Assembly: GCF_000330885.1 (NCBI RefSeq)
Contig: NC_020062.1
Coordinates: 1,434,374 to 1,498,373 of the forward strand
Direction of reading: 5' to 3'
DNA: 64,000 nt
DNA from: Rhizobium tropici CIAT 899
Lineage (GTDB): Bacteria > Pseudomonadota > Alphaproteobacteria > Rhizobiales > Rhizobiaceae
This document shows positions 28,956 to 38,186 of the stretch, piece by piece. The notes below the pieces were generated by a model. The model had not been told where the DNA came from. It did not search any database and was given only the letters and a program-made list of their open reading frames with translations. The number at the start of each line of letters is the position of its first letter. Within the stretch, counting starts at the first letter, position 1. The position numbers were made by a program, and so were the translations under genes.

Positions 28956-29660
28956 ATGGCACCGCGCATCCTCGTCGCCGACGACGAACCGAATATTCGC
29001 GACGTGATCTGCTTCGCGCTCGACCGCGCCGGCATGAAGACGACCACCGCGCGCAACGGCACAGAGGCCATGATGGCCTTTCACAAAGGCGGTCTCGATC
29101 TCATCGTCCTTGATGTCGGCATGCCTGAGATGGACGGGCTGGAAGTCTGCCGCCGCATCCGCAAGGCATCGAACCTTCCGATCCTCTTCCTCTCGGCGCG
29201 CGACGAAGAAATCGACAGGATCCTCGGCCTGGAAATCGGTGGCGACGATTATGTCACCAAACCTTTCAGTCCGCGCGAGCTGGTGGCCCGGGTCCGCACC
29301 ATCTTGAAGCGAAGCGGCCATGGCTCGGAGCCGGATGCGACCAATGGCTCCGTGTCCGCGGGATCTCTGCGGCTCAATCGCGGTAGCCGCACCGCCAGTT
29401 TCGCCGATGTGCCGCTCACCTTGACGGCGCTCGAATTCTCGATCCTCGAGACGCTGCTATCGCGCCCCGAGATCGTCTTCAGCCGCGATCAACTGATGGA
29501 AGCGGCCTATGGCGCTGACATGCAGGTGGCCGACCGCACCATAGACAGCCATATCCGCAATCTCCGCGCCAAGCTTTTGGCCGTTGGCGGCAAAGGCATC
29601 ATCGCCACGGTGCACGGCGTCGGCTTTAAACTGACATCGGCGACAGAAGGAAACGCTTGA
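28956..29660 (+). CDS. OmpR-family response regulator
   Basis: A 234-aa regulator. The receiver domain (residues 1-118) has the acidic pocket ADDEP, the phosphoacceptor Asp in LIVLDVGMPEMDG, and KPF near residue 103. The C-terminal winged helix holds LTALEFSILETLLSRPEIVFSR and DRTIDSHIRNLRAKL. Its stop overlaps the kinase start (ATGA), so they are a cognate pair. Target genes unknown, presumably including the DUF4173 operon itself. Confidence 0.93.
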   Translation: MAPRILVADDEPNIRDVICFALDRAGMKTTTARNGTEAMMAFHKGGLDLIVLDVGMPEMDGLEVCRRIRKASNLPILFLSARDEEIDRILGLEIGGDDYVTKPFSPRELVARVRTILKRSGHGSEPDATNGSVSAGSLRLNRGSRTASFADVPLTLTALEFSILETLLSRPEIVFSRDQLMEAAYGADMQVADRTIDSHIRNLRAKLLAVGGKGIIATVHGVGFKLTSATEGNA

Positions 29661-30670
29661 TGCGTACGCCGCGGGTGAAGTCGAAATGGCGGCCGCCGCT
29701 CGCCCTCATCGTCTACTCGGTGCTTCTGACCGTGATGATGCTGCCGATGCTCACAATCATCTGGTTTCGGGTCGTGCGCGCCGCCTCCGGCGCCATGGCG
29801 CCGGCGGAGCTCGCCACCCTCGCCGCCGTTCTGATCCTCACCCTAATCGTCGCCTATGTGCTGACGCGCACGCTGACTACACCGATCAATGCCCTGATTG
29901 CCCGGACCGAGGAGATCGCCCGCGGCGGACGCTCCGCGATCCGGCCGCTCGAAATCTACGGCACGCGCGAGGTCGCGACCCTTTCACAGAGCTTTCTCGA
30001 TCTCGCCGGCAAGCTGGTCGATCATTCCGATTATGTGCGCTCCTTTGCCACCCATGTCTCGCACGAGCTGAAATCGCCCCTCACCTCGATCAGGGGAGCT
30101 GCAGAACTGCTTCGCGACGACGTCGACAATCCGATGAGCCGCGAGCAGCGCAACCGCTTCCTTACAAACATCATCGCCGACACCGAACGGCTGGATCGGC
30201 TATTGTCACGACTGCGGGAGCTGGCAAAGGCCGAGCTGCCGTCCGAACAGGGGTCAAGCAGCCTTCGCGATGTCATTGCCCAGTTGGAGACGCAATTTCG
30301 CCAATTGGCGATTATCGACGAAAGCAGCGCCGACGAGATGCTGGCATTACCCGGCGAGGCCGCAAGCATCATCTTTGCCAATCTGGCGGAAAATGCCTTT
30401 CAGAACGGCGCGACAGGCCTCGCAATCAAGGCAAGCGGCGAAGGGCGTGGGATAACGATCCAAATTCGCGACAATGGTTGCGGCATTGCCAATGGCAATC
30501 GGGATCGCATCTTCGAACCCTTCTTCTCGACGCGCCGGGACGATGGCGGCACTGGCATGGGCCTTGGCATCGTCAGAGCAATGCTCGCTTCCCACGGAGG
30601 CAGCATCGAGTTGCTTGAGAGCAGCAAGGATGGCACAGCATTTCAGATCATCCTTCCCATCGCCGCCTGA
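29657..30670 (+). CDS. Membrane sensor histidine kinase (CreC-like)
   Basis: A 337-aa kinase with two N-terminal membrane helices (about residues 13-35 and 45-67) and hardly any periplasmic loop. A HAMP-like linker follows (TRTLTTPINALIARTEEI), then the phosphoacceptor His in SFATHVSHELKSPLTSIRG and the ATPase G-boxes DNGCGIANG and GGTGMGLGIVRAML. The near-absence of a sensor loop suggests that the kinase reads membrane state or a partner such as the DUF4173 protein. H-box wording resembles CreC. Confidence 0.92.
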   Translation: MMRTPRVKSKWRPPLALIVYSVLLTVMMLPMLTIIWFRVVRAASGAMAPAELATLAAVLILTLIVAYVLTRTLTTPINALIARTEEIARGGRSAIRPLEIYGTREVATLSQSFLDLAGKLVDHSDYVRSFATHVSHELKSPLTSIRGAAELLRDDVDNPMSREQRNRFLTNIIADTERLDRLLSRLRELAKAELPSEQGSSSLRDVIAQLETQFRQLAIIDESSADEMLALPGEAASIIFANLAENAFQNGATGLAIKASGEGRGITIQIRDNGCGIANGNRDRIFEPFFSTRRDDGGTGMGLGIVRAMLASHGGSIELLESSKDGTAFQIILPIAA

Positions 30671-30764
30671 AACGGAATTGGCGCACTCCACTATGAACTG
30701 ACGGCAACGAAAAAGCGGCCGAAGGCTGAAACCATCGACCGCTCCACTATTTCGAGATGGGAGC

Positions 30765-33700
30765 CTACGCTGCCTGTGACTGCGCTTGAGCTTCCAAAGC
30801 CATCGCGCGTGCCGTGACGAAATCGACCTTGCCGGAGCCGAGAACCGGCACCTTGCCGACGGTCACTTCGGCGGGAACCATCATTTCTGTGGCACCCTTC
30901 GATTTGGCGAAGGCGAGGAAGTCGCCTCGCGTGGCGTTCACCGCATCGGTCAGGAGCACAAGACGCTCGCCCTTCTTGGCATCGGGTACAGCCGAGACGA
31001 CGCTGAGGGCACCCGGCCAGAGCTGTGCGGCAAGCGTCTCCACAGCGGCAAGCGAGATCATCTCACCGCCGATCTTGGCGAAGCGCTTGGCGCGGCCGCG
31101 AATCTTGACGAAGCCATCCTCATCGATGGTGACGATGTCGCCGGTATCGTGCCAACCCTCCGGTAGCGGTTCGAGAACACCGGGATTGTCGGCGCGCAGG
31201 TAGCCGGCCATGACGTTGGCGCCACGGATGAGAAGGCGGCCGCCCTCATCGATGCCGGGAACCGGCTCGAGCTTCCATTCCATGCCCGGCATGATCTTGC
31301 CGACCGTTCCGGTGCGATTGTACATCGGCGTGTTCAGCGAGATCACCGGCGCGGCCTCGGTCACGCCATAGCCTTCCAGGATGCGCAGGCCGAACTTCTC
31401 CATATAGACCTCGCGGGTCGATGCTTTCACCGGCTCGGCGCCTGAGAAGATGTAGCGGATCGATCTCAGGTCGTAAGGATGGGCGGTGCGGGCATAGCCG
31501 TTCAGAAATGTATCGGTACCGAAGACGATGGTGGCGTTGGAGACGTAGATCAGCTCCGGCACGATGCGATAGTGCAGCGGCGAGGGATAGAAGAACACCG
31601 GCACACCGGAGACCAGCGGCAGGATCGTGCCTGCCGTCAGGCCGAAGGAGTGGAACATCGGCAGGACGTTGAACACCTTGTCGCCCGGGTGGAAGTCGAT
31701 GCGCGAGGCGGCCTGGGCAGCGTTCGAGAGGACATTGCGGTGCGTCAGCACCACGCCCTTCGGCGCCCCTTCCGAACCGGAGGTGAAGAGGACCACGGCC
31801 GGGTCATCGGCGTTGCGCTTTACCAGCGGCCGATATTTGCGCATGAGGCCGACGATCTTGTCGAAGAAGGTGATCTGCGTGCGCAGTTCATCCAGCCAGA
31901 CGAAGGCCACCTGCTTTTCGAGCTCCTCGACCACTGGGCCGAGTTTCGCCTGCGTGATGAAAGCGCGCGAGCAGAGCACATGCTTGACCTCCGCCGTCCG
32001 GCATGCAGACAGGATGTTGGCCGCACCCGCCGTGAAGTTCAGCATGGCCGGAACCTTGCCCGCCGACATCACGCCAAGGACGGTTGCGGCCGTGCCGTTG
32101 GCGTTCGGCAGCATGACGCCCAGCGTCTTCTCGTTCGGGAACATCTTCCTGAACTTGGCGCCGAGTACCGCAGCGCCGGTCAGGAGCTTGGCATAGGAGA
32201 GCTTGCCGGCGATCGGGTCCTCGACGGCAAGTTTCTTGCCGCCATATTCATGGGCGCTGTCGATGACGCGGCCGAGGACTGTATTGTTGGTGTCGGCGGT
32301 GCGGAACATCAGCGTCGACATGATCTGGTAGAGCGCAGCACCGGCGGCGATACGGCGCTTCCTGCCCTTGAGCTCGGCGGGAACATCGAGCTTGACCGGC
32401 TCGAGGATCGTCACCTTGACCTTGGGGAAGAGACGGCGGCGAACATGGCTCGAGGTCAGATAGGAGGCGTAGCTCTTTTCCAGTCCGTTGATGCGGACGG
32501 GAACGATCATCGCGCCGGTCTTGTCGGCGACCATGGCTGCACCGTCATAGACCTTCATCAGCGTGCCGGTGACGGTCAGGCGCCCCTCGGGGAAGATGCC
32601 GACCGGGCTGCCATCCTGGATGACCTTGATCAGCGAGCGCGTCCCCATCGGCTTGGTCGGATCGAGCGGCAGGAACTTGCACATCTTCAAAAGCGGCCGC
32701 ATCCACCACTTCTTGGCGAAGGCATAGTCGATGGCGAAGACAGGCTCTTCCTCGGTGATGGCAAGCGCGAGTGCGCCGTCCAGCAGGCTCACATGGTTGA
32801 GCGCGATGATCGGCGCGGGACCTGCCTTGCGGATGTTTTCAAGACCTTCCACTTCCAGCCGCATGAAGGCGCGGAAGATGATGGAGATCAGATCGCGAAA
32901 GGCGTTGGTCGGCAGCATTTTCAGCATGAGCCAGGCGATTGCGATGTTGAGCACGGAGATGCTGAGAATGATGACCGAGATCGACAGACCCACGCCTTGA
33001 AGCACGGCCACAAGCGCCAAACCCACGGCAATGAAGAGAGCGGAAAGCACATTCGAGGCTCCGATGACGCGGGCGCGGCGATCCACATTCGCCCAGCTCT
33101 GCATGGCCGAGAAGGTCGGAACGGCCAGGAAAGCACCGCCGATCGCCATGCCGGCGAGATCGATGGCAACGCGGATCGTTTTCGGTCCGGCGAAGAAGGC
33201 AAGAATGGTTTCAGCATGGCGGGTCGACTGCAGACCCCATAGGTTCCAGCCGAGATCGAGGCCGAAGAGAGCGACGATCAGCATGCCGATGGGCGCCGGC
33301 AGAAGCACGATGCGGCCAGCCGCCATCCATCCGGCAATGGCAGAGCCGATGGCGACGGAGATGGCGAAGATCGCGAGATAAGCGGGAACGACGATTTCCG
33401 AGCCGCCGAGAATATCGGTGACCATGACCGGCAGCATCGACATGATGAAGGCGCCAACGAACCAGAACCAGCAATTCATCAGCGACGCCCGCCAAATGCG
33501 GCTATCGGCGCGAAGCTCATTGACCAGCCTGTAGCTGGAGCGCACGACATTGGTGTCGACGACGAGATCGGGTGCCTTGGAGCCGGTCGCGGGAATCATG
33601 CGGGCGGCAAACCAGCAGAGGATGGAAAGCCCCATCATCATCGGCCCGAAGATCCAGACATTCTCGCCCTCGCGGAAGGCGACGGCCGCAACCATGGTGC

Positions 33701-34160
33701 CGGTGAGGATGGCGATGAAGGTGCCGCCCTCGATCCAGGCGTTGGCCTTGGGGAGATCCCGGTTTGCCAGATGATCGGGCAGGATGCCGTATTTGATCGG
33801 GCCGAAGAGCGAGGAAATGACGCCGAAGCCGAAGAGGGCGAGCATCAGGATCCAGATCGAGGAGAAGGCGATGCCGACGACCGAGATCGCCGCCACCAGG
33901 AGTTCGCAGCGCTTCAAAAGCTCCGCCATCCCAGCCTTGTCGTATTTGTCGGCAAGCTCACCGGCAATCGCCGACAGAAACAGGAACGGCACGATGAAGA
34001 TGCCGCCGGCTAGTGTGACCAGCGCCGCACCCTCCGTCGCCATCTGCGCGAGAATAACGAAAACCAGAGTCTGCTTTAAGAAATTGTCGTTGAATGCAGT
34101 CAGGAATTGCGTCCAGAACAGCGGCGCGAACTTCCTCGATCTCATCAGGTGCGTTTGCAT
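30765..34160 (-). CDS. LplT-PlsC-acyl-ACP synthetase fusion (Aas-like lysophospholipid remodelling protein)
   Basis: An 1131-aa three-module protein. Residues 1-400 are an MFS transporter of the LplT type (FAPLFWTQFLTAFNDNFLKQ). Residues about 425-620 are a PlsC acyltransferase with the HX4D motif in NHVSLLDGAL and FPEGRLTVTG. Residues about 640-1120 are an AMP-binding acyl-ACP/CoA synthetase with VVLFTSGSEGAPKGV. In enterics LplT and Aas are separate; here one polypeptide could flip lysophospholipid in and re-acylate it. Start ATG 34160 has GAGGGAT upstream. Monocistronic. Confidence 0.92.
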   Translation of the reverse strand: MQTHLMRSRKFAPLFWTQFLTAFNDNFLKQTLVFVILAQMATEGAALVTLAGGIFIVPFLFLSAIAGELADKYDKAGMAELLKRCELLVAAISVVGIAFSSIWILMLALFGFGVISSLFGPIKYGILPDHLANRDLPKANAWIEGGTFIAILTGTMVAAVAFREGENVWIFGPMMMGLSILCWFAARMIPATGSKAPDLVVDTNVVRSSYRLVNELRADSRIWRASLMNCWFWFVGAFIMSMLPVMVTDILGGSEIVVPAYLAIFAISVAIGSAIAGWMAAGRIVLLPAPIGMLIVALFGLDLGWNLWGLQSTRHAETILAFFAGPKTIRVAIDLAGMAIGGAFLAVPTFSAMQSWANVDRRARVIGASNVLSALFIAVGLALVAVLQGVGLSISVIILSISVLNIAIAWLMLKMLPTNAFRDLISIIFRAFMRLEVEGLENIRKAGPAPIIALNHVSLLDGALALAITEEEPVFAIDYAFAKKWWMRPLLKMCKFLPLDPTKPMGTRSLIKVIQDGSPVGIFPEGRLTVTGTLMKVYDGAAMVADKTGAMIVPVRINGLEKSYASYLTSSHVRRRLFPKVKVTILEPVKLDVPAELKGRKRRIAAGAALYQIMSTLMFRTADTNNTVLGRVIDSAHEYGGKKLAVEDPIAGKLSYAKLLTGAAVLGAKFRKMFPNEKTLGVMLPNANGTAATVLGVMSAGKVPAMLNFTAGAANILSACRTAEVKHVLCSRAFITQAKLGPVVEELEKQVAFVWLDELRTQITFFDKIVGLMRKYRPLVKRNADDPAVVLFTSGSEGAPKGVVLTHRNVLSNAAQAASRIDFHPGDKVFNVLPMFHSFGLTAGTILPLVSGVPVFFYPSPLHYRIVPELIYVSNATIVFGTDTFLNGYARTAHPYDLRSIRYIFSGAEPVKASTREVYMEKFGLRILEGYGVTEAAPVISLNTPMYNRTGTVGKIMPGMEWKLEPVPGIDEGGRLLIRGANVMAGYLRADNPGVLEPLPEGWHDTGDIVTIDEDGFVKIRGRAKRFAKIGGEMISLAAVETLAAQLWPGALSVVSAVPDAKKGERLVLLTDAVNATRGDFLAFAKSKGATEMMVPAEVTVGKVPVLGSGKVDFVTARAMALEAQAQSQAA

Positions 34161-34250
34161 GGCGTATCCCTCATTCGGCCAACAGCAGGCCATAGAGTTG
34201 TTACGCAAAGGTTGAGCGCGACTACAACTCTATGGCGTCGTTAATAAAGA

Positions 34251-34532
34251 TTAGTCCTGACCGTCACGATTGAACTTAACCAGAAGCTTTTCCGTACGGG
34301 CATCTTCTACCTTGCGGATCAGCTTGTCAGCCTCGCTGTTGTCGCGGATCGTCTTGGTGACGTTGACCGCGGTCTGCACCAGCATCAGGATGCCCATGGC
34401 GAGATAGCCTTTGCCCCAAAGATCGATCGGCATCATGTAAAGGCCGACGAGGAGCATAAAAGCTGCAGCGGCAAAAGAAATGTAGGAGAAGCTGACCCAA
34501 GCCTGGGAATGTTTCTGGAAGCTGTCGTTCAT
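34251..34532 (-). CDS. YiaA/YiaB-type two-helix inner membrane protein
   Basis: A 93-aa protein with two membrane helices (WVSFSYISFAAAAFMLLVGL and GYLAMGILMLVQTAVNV) and a charged C-terminal tail, matching the YiaA/B two-helix family. It follows the PspA gene by about 40 bp on the same strand and is likely co-transcribed with it. Such proteins are linked to envelope stress. Probably under the TetR regulator encoded divergently at 35374. Confidence 0.85.
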   Translation of the reverse strand: MNDSFQKHSQAWVSFSYISFAAAAFMLLVGLYMMPIDLWGKGYLAMGILMLVQTAVNVTKTIRDNSEADKLIRKVEDARTEKLLVKFNRDGQD

Positions 34533-34573
34533 GATCGTATCCTCTCAACTATCTAATGTTTTGATGGTTTTTT

Positions 34574-35263
34574 TCAGGCTGCTGAATTCAGGCGTTGGCG
34601 CAGGCGGGCCAGCACGTCGTCGGCGGAAGGGCCGAGCGGTGCGCCGCAGCCGGCATTGGCGAGTTTTTCGATGATATGTGCCTGCCGGCTCGCAGCATCC
34701 ATTTCCTTCATGGCAGAGGCCGCAATCTCGCAGCGGCTCTGATAGGCCTCGAGACGGGCCAGCGTCTCCTCGGCATCGTCGAGCGTTGCCAGGCCGGAAT
34801 TGTCGTCGCAGGCGGCGTTGAGTTTCTGCGTCTGCTCGGTGGCGCGCGCCAGCCGCTCGCCGCGTTGCAGTTCCTGCAGCCGCGCTTCCGATGTGCGAAC
34901 GGTTGCCTTGAGCTTGCCGATCGTCTGAGTGAATCGGGCCTGGGCCTTCTCGGAAGCATCCCGCTCGGCTTCGAGCTGGGCAATTGCCTCGGCCGCTTCC
35001 CGCGCAAGTGCGTCGCTACCCTTCTGCAGGGCGGCGACGGCGCGGGTTTCCAGGTCCGCGATGCGACCGGTAATCGCTGCGTGCCGGTTCTTTTCCTGCT
35101 CATTCTGCGCGATGGCGATCGCCACGGCCCGGCGTGCCAACTGAATGGCGCTGGCCGCCTCGCGGATCTGCTGGGCCAGCAGCGGCACGGCGTTGCGATC
35201 GATGAACGCCTGTTCCGCATCGTAGGCGCGGCCGCGAATGAGCGTCAGAATTGAATTGAACAT
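34574..35263 (-). CDS. PspA/IM30 family membrane-stress protein
   Basis: A 229-aa, almost entirely coiled-coil protein of the PspA/Vipp1 family. An amphipathic N-terminal helix (MFNSILTLIRGRAYDAEQAF) is followed by long Ala/Glu/Arg/Gln heptads, and the C-terminus reads SADDVLARLRQRL. Such proteins assemble on the inner face of the cytoplasmic membrane to counter leakage. No pspF/pspB/C genes are near; instead it is paired with a YiaA-type protein and a divergent TetR regulator. Confidence 0.88.
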   Translation of the reverse strand: MFNSILTLIRGRAYDAEQAFIDRNAVPLLAQQIREAASAIQLARRAVAIAIAQNEQEKNRHAAITGRIADLETRAVAALQKGSDALAREAAEAIAQLEAERDASEKAQARFTQTIGKLKATVRTSEARLQELQRGERLARATEQTQKLNAACDDNSGLATLDDAEETLARLEAYQSRCEIAASAMKEMDAASRQAHIIEKLANAGCGAPLGPSADDVLARLRQRLNSAA

Positions 35264-35280
35264 TTGTCGTCTCCCGTTTA

Positions 35281-35352
35281 TGAACGATGTTCATGAACAC
35301 ATGTATGGCAGAAACGTGAACAACGTTCAAGAAAAATATTGAACAACGTTCA
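35281..35352. promoter_or_regulatory. Three TGAAC-N3-GTTCA operators between pspA-like and TetR genes
   Basis: Palindromes at 35281-35293 (TGAACGATGTTCA), 35317-35329 and 35340-35352 (both TGAACAACGTTCA) fill the 110-bp divergent promoter. The starts are 36 and 23 bp apart. All lie between the pspA start at 35263 and the TetR start at 35374, as expected for a repressor controlling both directions. Confidence 0.8.
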
Positions 35353-35373
35353 AAAATCGGATTGGAATTGGCA

Positions 35374-35982
35374 ATGGCTAGAAAAACCCTGGAAAAGCGA
35401 GAGGATCTGAAACAGCGGTTAATCGAGGCGGCGCGCAATCGCATCGCTGCCGACGGGCTCTCAAACCTGAGGGCGCGCGACGTCACGCAGGATGTCGGCT
35501 GCGCTCTCGGAGGTCTTTACACTGTCTTTGCCGATCTCGACGACCTCGTCATTCACGTCAATTCGGCGACGCTGAAGGCGCTTGAGGCATCGCTGGCGCT
35601 GACGGAGGTTCGAGATCATACGCCAGCGGACCGGCTGCGCAATCTCGCGCGCGGCTATCTGCGCTTTGCGGTTACCCATCGCAATCTGTGGAAGGCGCTG
35701 TTCGACCATCGGCCTCCGGATGACCGCCCCAGCCCCGAATGGCACCTGGAAGAGCATATGTTCCTGATGGGCGTCATTGCCGAGCCGCTCGCGGAGTTGC
35801 AGCCGAACATGTCGGAAACGGCGCGCGCCATCCGCGCGAGAACGCTTTTCGGCGCTGTGCATGGCGTCGTCAGCATCAGCCTCGAAGGGCGTTTCGTTGG
35901 TCTGCCGATCGAAAGCCTGGAACAGGAACTCGACGACTTCATCCTGACGGTCGCAGCCGGAGCTGCGGCACGACAAGGCTAG
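35374..35982 (+). CDS. TetR-family regulator (WHG-domain type)
   Basis: A 202-aa TetR-family protein with the HTH LKQRLIEAARNRIAADGLSN...GCALGGLYTVFADLDDL and a helical C-terminal domain resembling the WHG group. Start ATG at 35374; the upstream TTG in frame is unlikely. Divergent from pspA/yiaA-like genes, with three strong palindromic sites between. By position, the repressor of the membrane-stress pair and of itself. Inducer unknown. Confidence 0.9.
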   Translation: MARKTLEKREDLKQRLIEAARNRIAADGLSNLRARDVTQDVGCALGGLYTVFADLDDLVIHVNSATLKALEASLALTEVRDHTPADRLRNLARGYLRFAVTHRNLWKALFDHRPPDDRPSPEWHLEEHMFLMGVIAEPLAELQPNMSETARAIRARTLFGAVHGVVSISLEGRFVGLPIESLEQELDDFILTVAAGAAARQG

Positions 35983-35996
35983 CCGGCTTATGGTTT

Positions 35997-36776
35997 TTAA
36001 GGTTTCGAGGGCGCGTAATTCCTGATGTCGCCGAAGGCGTAACCACGATCCCGCAGCATGCGGATCAGCGACTGCAAGTTTTCGCGGCCGTTGAACTGGT
36101 CCTGAAACATCTCGTCATGCATGAGCAGGATCATCTTGCCCCGCTGCGTGAAACGACCGTACTGGAAAAGATGATCGATCTCGTTGACGAGATGGTCCAC
36201 CGATTGGACTGGTTTGCCGTCATCGCTATGCACCCACTCGAAATCCCAGCCGAAGAGATAGAAGCCAGCTTCGGCGACGAGCTCGTAATCCAGCCATTCG
36301 CGCTCCCATTGGGCAACGTTGATGGATAGATCCTCCCTCGATACGGTCGGAAGCCGGAAGACGTCTCTGCCCGGCAGCCGCGCATTGACGATCGGCGTCA
36401 GGCCGAGCACTTCGTTGGCATGGCGCATGTCCGCAACCACTGCCTGGGTATCGGAGTAATATTTCCTGTAACGATTGTTGGCGTGACTATAGCTGTGGTT
36501 GCCGACGGTCACGAGCGACATGGCCTTGGCTTCGGCAAGCAGGTCGCGCCCGGATGGAATGGTTTCGACATGCAAGCCAACCATGAACATGGCGGCCGGA
36601 ACCTTTTCCTCGCTCAGCACGGCGAGGATGTTCTTCGTTCCCGGCAAGGGGCCGTCGTCGAATGTGAGATAAATCGTCTTGTCGGCCGCCTGGGCACCGA
36701 GGGCGCATACAGCAAGGAAGATGCCGGCAAGCAGCCATGAGAACACGGCATTCCGTTGATTGTCCAATCCGCCCAA
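35997..36776 (-). CDS. Secreted polysaccharide deacetylase (NodB-homology domain)
   Basis: A 259-aa protein with a signal peptide (VFSWLLAGIFLAVCALGAQA, cleaved before ADK) and a carbohydrate esterase 4 domain. Motif 1 is YLTFDDGPLPGT (catalytic base Asp and metal Asp), motif 2 VGNHSYSHAN (metal His pair), and a late LLMHDE holds the general-acid region. It should deacetylate an N-acetyl polysaccharide or peptidoglycan in the periplasm. It is not the nodulation NodB, because it is exported and has no nod genes nearby. Confidence 0.88.
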   Translation of the reverse strand: MGGLDNQRNAVFSWLLAGIFLAVCALGAQAADKTIYLTFDDGPLPGTKNILAVLSEEKVPAAMFMVGLHVETIPSGRDLLAEAKAMSLVTVGNHSYSHANNRYRKYYSDTQAVVADMRHANEVLGLTPIVNARLPGRDVFRLPTVSREDLSINVAQWEREWLDYELVAEAGFYLFGWDFEWVHSDDGKPVQSVDHLVNEIDHLFQYGRFTQRGKMILLMHDEMFQDQFNGRENLQSLIRMLRDRGYAFGDIRNYAPSKP

Positions 36777-37084
36777 GCCAGCCGCCTCCCCGTATCATCG
36801 CCGCAAAGTGGCATATCGCATGGAACAAGAAAAGCACCGCGAGCACGACAAAAGCAAAGGGCGCTCTACCCATTTCTGGGGAGCGCCCTTGCTTTTTAAC
36901 CCGGACAGCGAACGCCGGCTCGACACAGAAATGTCAGCGCGGCAGGCCATCGATACAGGTGATGACCCGCAGATAATCGCGAATCGCACCCTTTGCAAGA
37001 GCCGGCTGCGAAAATTTTAGCTATTCTGCCACACGAGAGTTCCATGTGACAGAATTCGCACATTTGACGGGCGTTGATCCCTCG
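36777..37084. other. 308-bp gap between deacetylase and minE
   Basis: Contains the minCDE terminator hairpin at 36859-36888 and the promoter region of the leftward deacetylase gene. No credible coding frame was found. Confidence 0.45.
36859..36888 (-). terminator. Rho-independent terminator downstream of minCDE
   Basis: GGGCGCTC pairs with GAGCGCCC, with an inner CCC/GGG pair and a short loop. On the minus strand it is followed by TTTGCTTTTG, and on the plus strand by TTGCTTTTT. It lies about 200 bp past the minE stop and before the deacetylase start, so it most likely ends the min operon; it may be bidirectional. Confidence 0.75.
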
Positions 37085-37345
37085 TCAGGCGGCCTTCAAG
37101 GTCGCATCACGCGGGATCTCGACATCGATCTCCAGCATGGAGACGTCCTTGTCGCGATCCATCTTCACCTGCACCTTGTCGCGATCGACCTGCACATGCT
37201 TGGCGATGACGGCGAGGATTTCCTCTCTCAGCACGGATACGAGATCCGAGCCAACGGAGGCGCGTTCGTGGGCAAGAAGGATCTGCAGACGCTCGCGCGC
37301 CATCGGTGCAGATCTCTGCTTGCGGAACAATCCGAAAATGCTCAT
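37085..37345 (-). CDS. minE: Cell division topological specificity factor MinE
   Basis: An 86-aa protein with the N-terminal membrane/MinD-binding helix ([20 protein letters not shown]) and the anti-MinCD beta domain ([20 protein letters not shown]). It triggers MinD ATP hydrolysis, so that MinCD oscillates and the division site stays at midcell. Start overlaps the minD stop by four bases. In rhizobia the min genes usually sit on a secondary replicon. Confidence 0.95.
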   Translation of the reverse strand: MSIFGLFRKQRSAPMARERLQILLAHERASVGSDLVSVLREEILAVIAKHVQVDRDKVQVKMDRDKDVSMLEIDVEIPRDATLKAA

Positions 37346-38157
37346 GCGGCCCTCCTTGCGAAGATTTTGCCGAAGATACCCCGCTTCTCGCCGGGGATGG
37401 TGATCGGCACCTGCTCGCCGGCAAGGCGGCGTGCGGCGTCGAAATAGGCAAGCGACGGTGCGCAGCGCGCATCGGCAAGCGTGACCGGAGAGCCGAGGTT
37501 GGAGGCGCGCAGAACGTCCGTGCTTTCCGGGATAATGCCGAGGAGCGGAATGGAGAGGATCTCCAGCACGTCGTCGACCTTCAGCATGTCGCCGCGCTCG
37601 GCGCGGGCCGCATCGAAGCGGGTCAGCAGCAGGTGCTTTTCCATGCGCTCGCCGCGTTCCGCCTTCAGCGTCTTGGAGTCCAGCAGACCGATGATCCGGT
37701 CGGAATCGCGCACCGACGAAACTTCCGGGTTGGTGACGACGACGGCGACGTCGGCATGGCGCATGGCAAGGGTGGCACCGCGCTCGATACCGGCCGGGCT
37801 GTCGCAGATGACCCAGTCGAAATAGTTCTTGAGCTCGTTGATGACCCGCTCGACACCCTCGGGCGTCAGATTGTCCTTGTCGCGGGTCTGCGAGGCCGGC
37901 AGGAGGAAGAGCGTCTCCAGCCGCTTGTCTCGGATCAGCGCCTGCGGCAGCTTGGCGTCGCCGTGAATGACGTTGACGAGGTCGTAGACCACGCGGCGTT
38001 CCGCGCCCATGACCAGATCGAGATTGCGCAGACCGACATCGAAATCGACGACGACGACCTTTTCGTTTCTCTGTGCCAGAGCCGCCCCCAATGCGGCCGT
38101 CGAAGTCGTCTTTCCAACTCCGCCCTTGCCTGATGTGACGACGATTACCTTGCCCAT
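37342..38157 (-). CDS. minD: Septum site-determining ATPase MinD
   Basis: A 271-aa ParA/MinD ATPase. It has the deviant Walker [21 protein letters not shown], switch [13 protein letters not shown], and the C-terminal amphipathic membrane-targeting helix ([12 protein letters not shown]). It recruits MinC to the membrane and is cycled by MinE. Second gene of minCDE, 29 bp after minC. Confidence 0.97.
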   Translation of the reverse strand: MGKVIVVTSGKGGVGKTTSTAALGAALAQRNEKVVVVDFDVGLRNLDLVMGAERRVVYDLVNVIHGDAKLPQALIRDKRLETLFLLPASQTRDKDNLTPEGVERVINELKNYFDWVICDSPAGIERGATLAMRHADVAVVVTNPEVSSVRDSDRIIGLLDSKTLKAERGERMEKHLLLTRFDAARAERGDMLKVDDVLEILSIPLLGIIPESTDVLRASNLGSPVTLADARCAPSLAYFDAARRLAGEQVPITIPGEKRGIFGKIFARRAA

Positions 38158-38186
38158 CTTGCTCTCCTGTTTTGGCCGGCTTCGGC

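Noticed and set aside
31479..33242. 587-aa plus-strand frame opposite the Aas-like gene
   Set aside because: Composition (Arg/Asp/His/Gly-rich) and exact mirroring of a well supported gene indicate an antisense artefact.
36760..37020. 86-aa plus-strand frame across the min terminator
   Set aside because: It runs through the terminator hairpin and has no ribosome site; probably non-coding.
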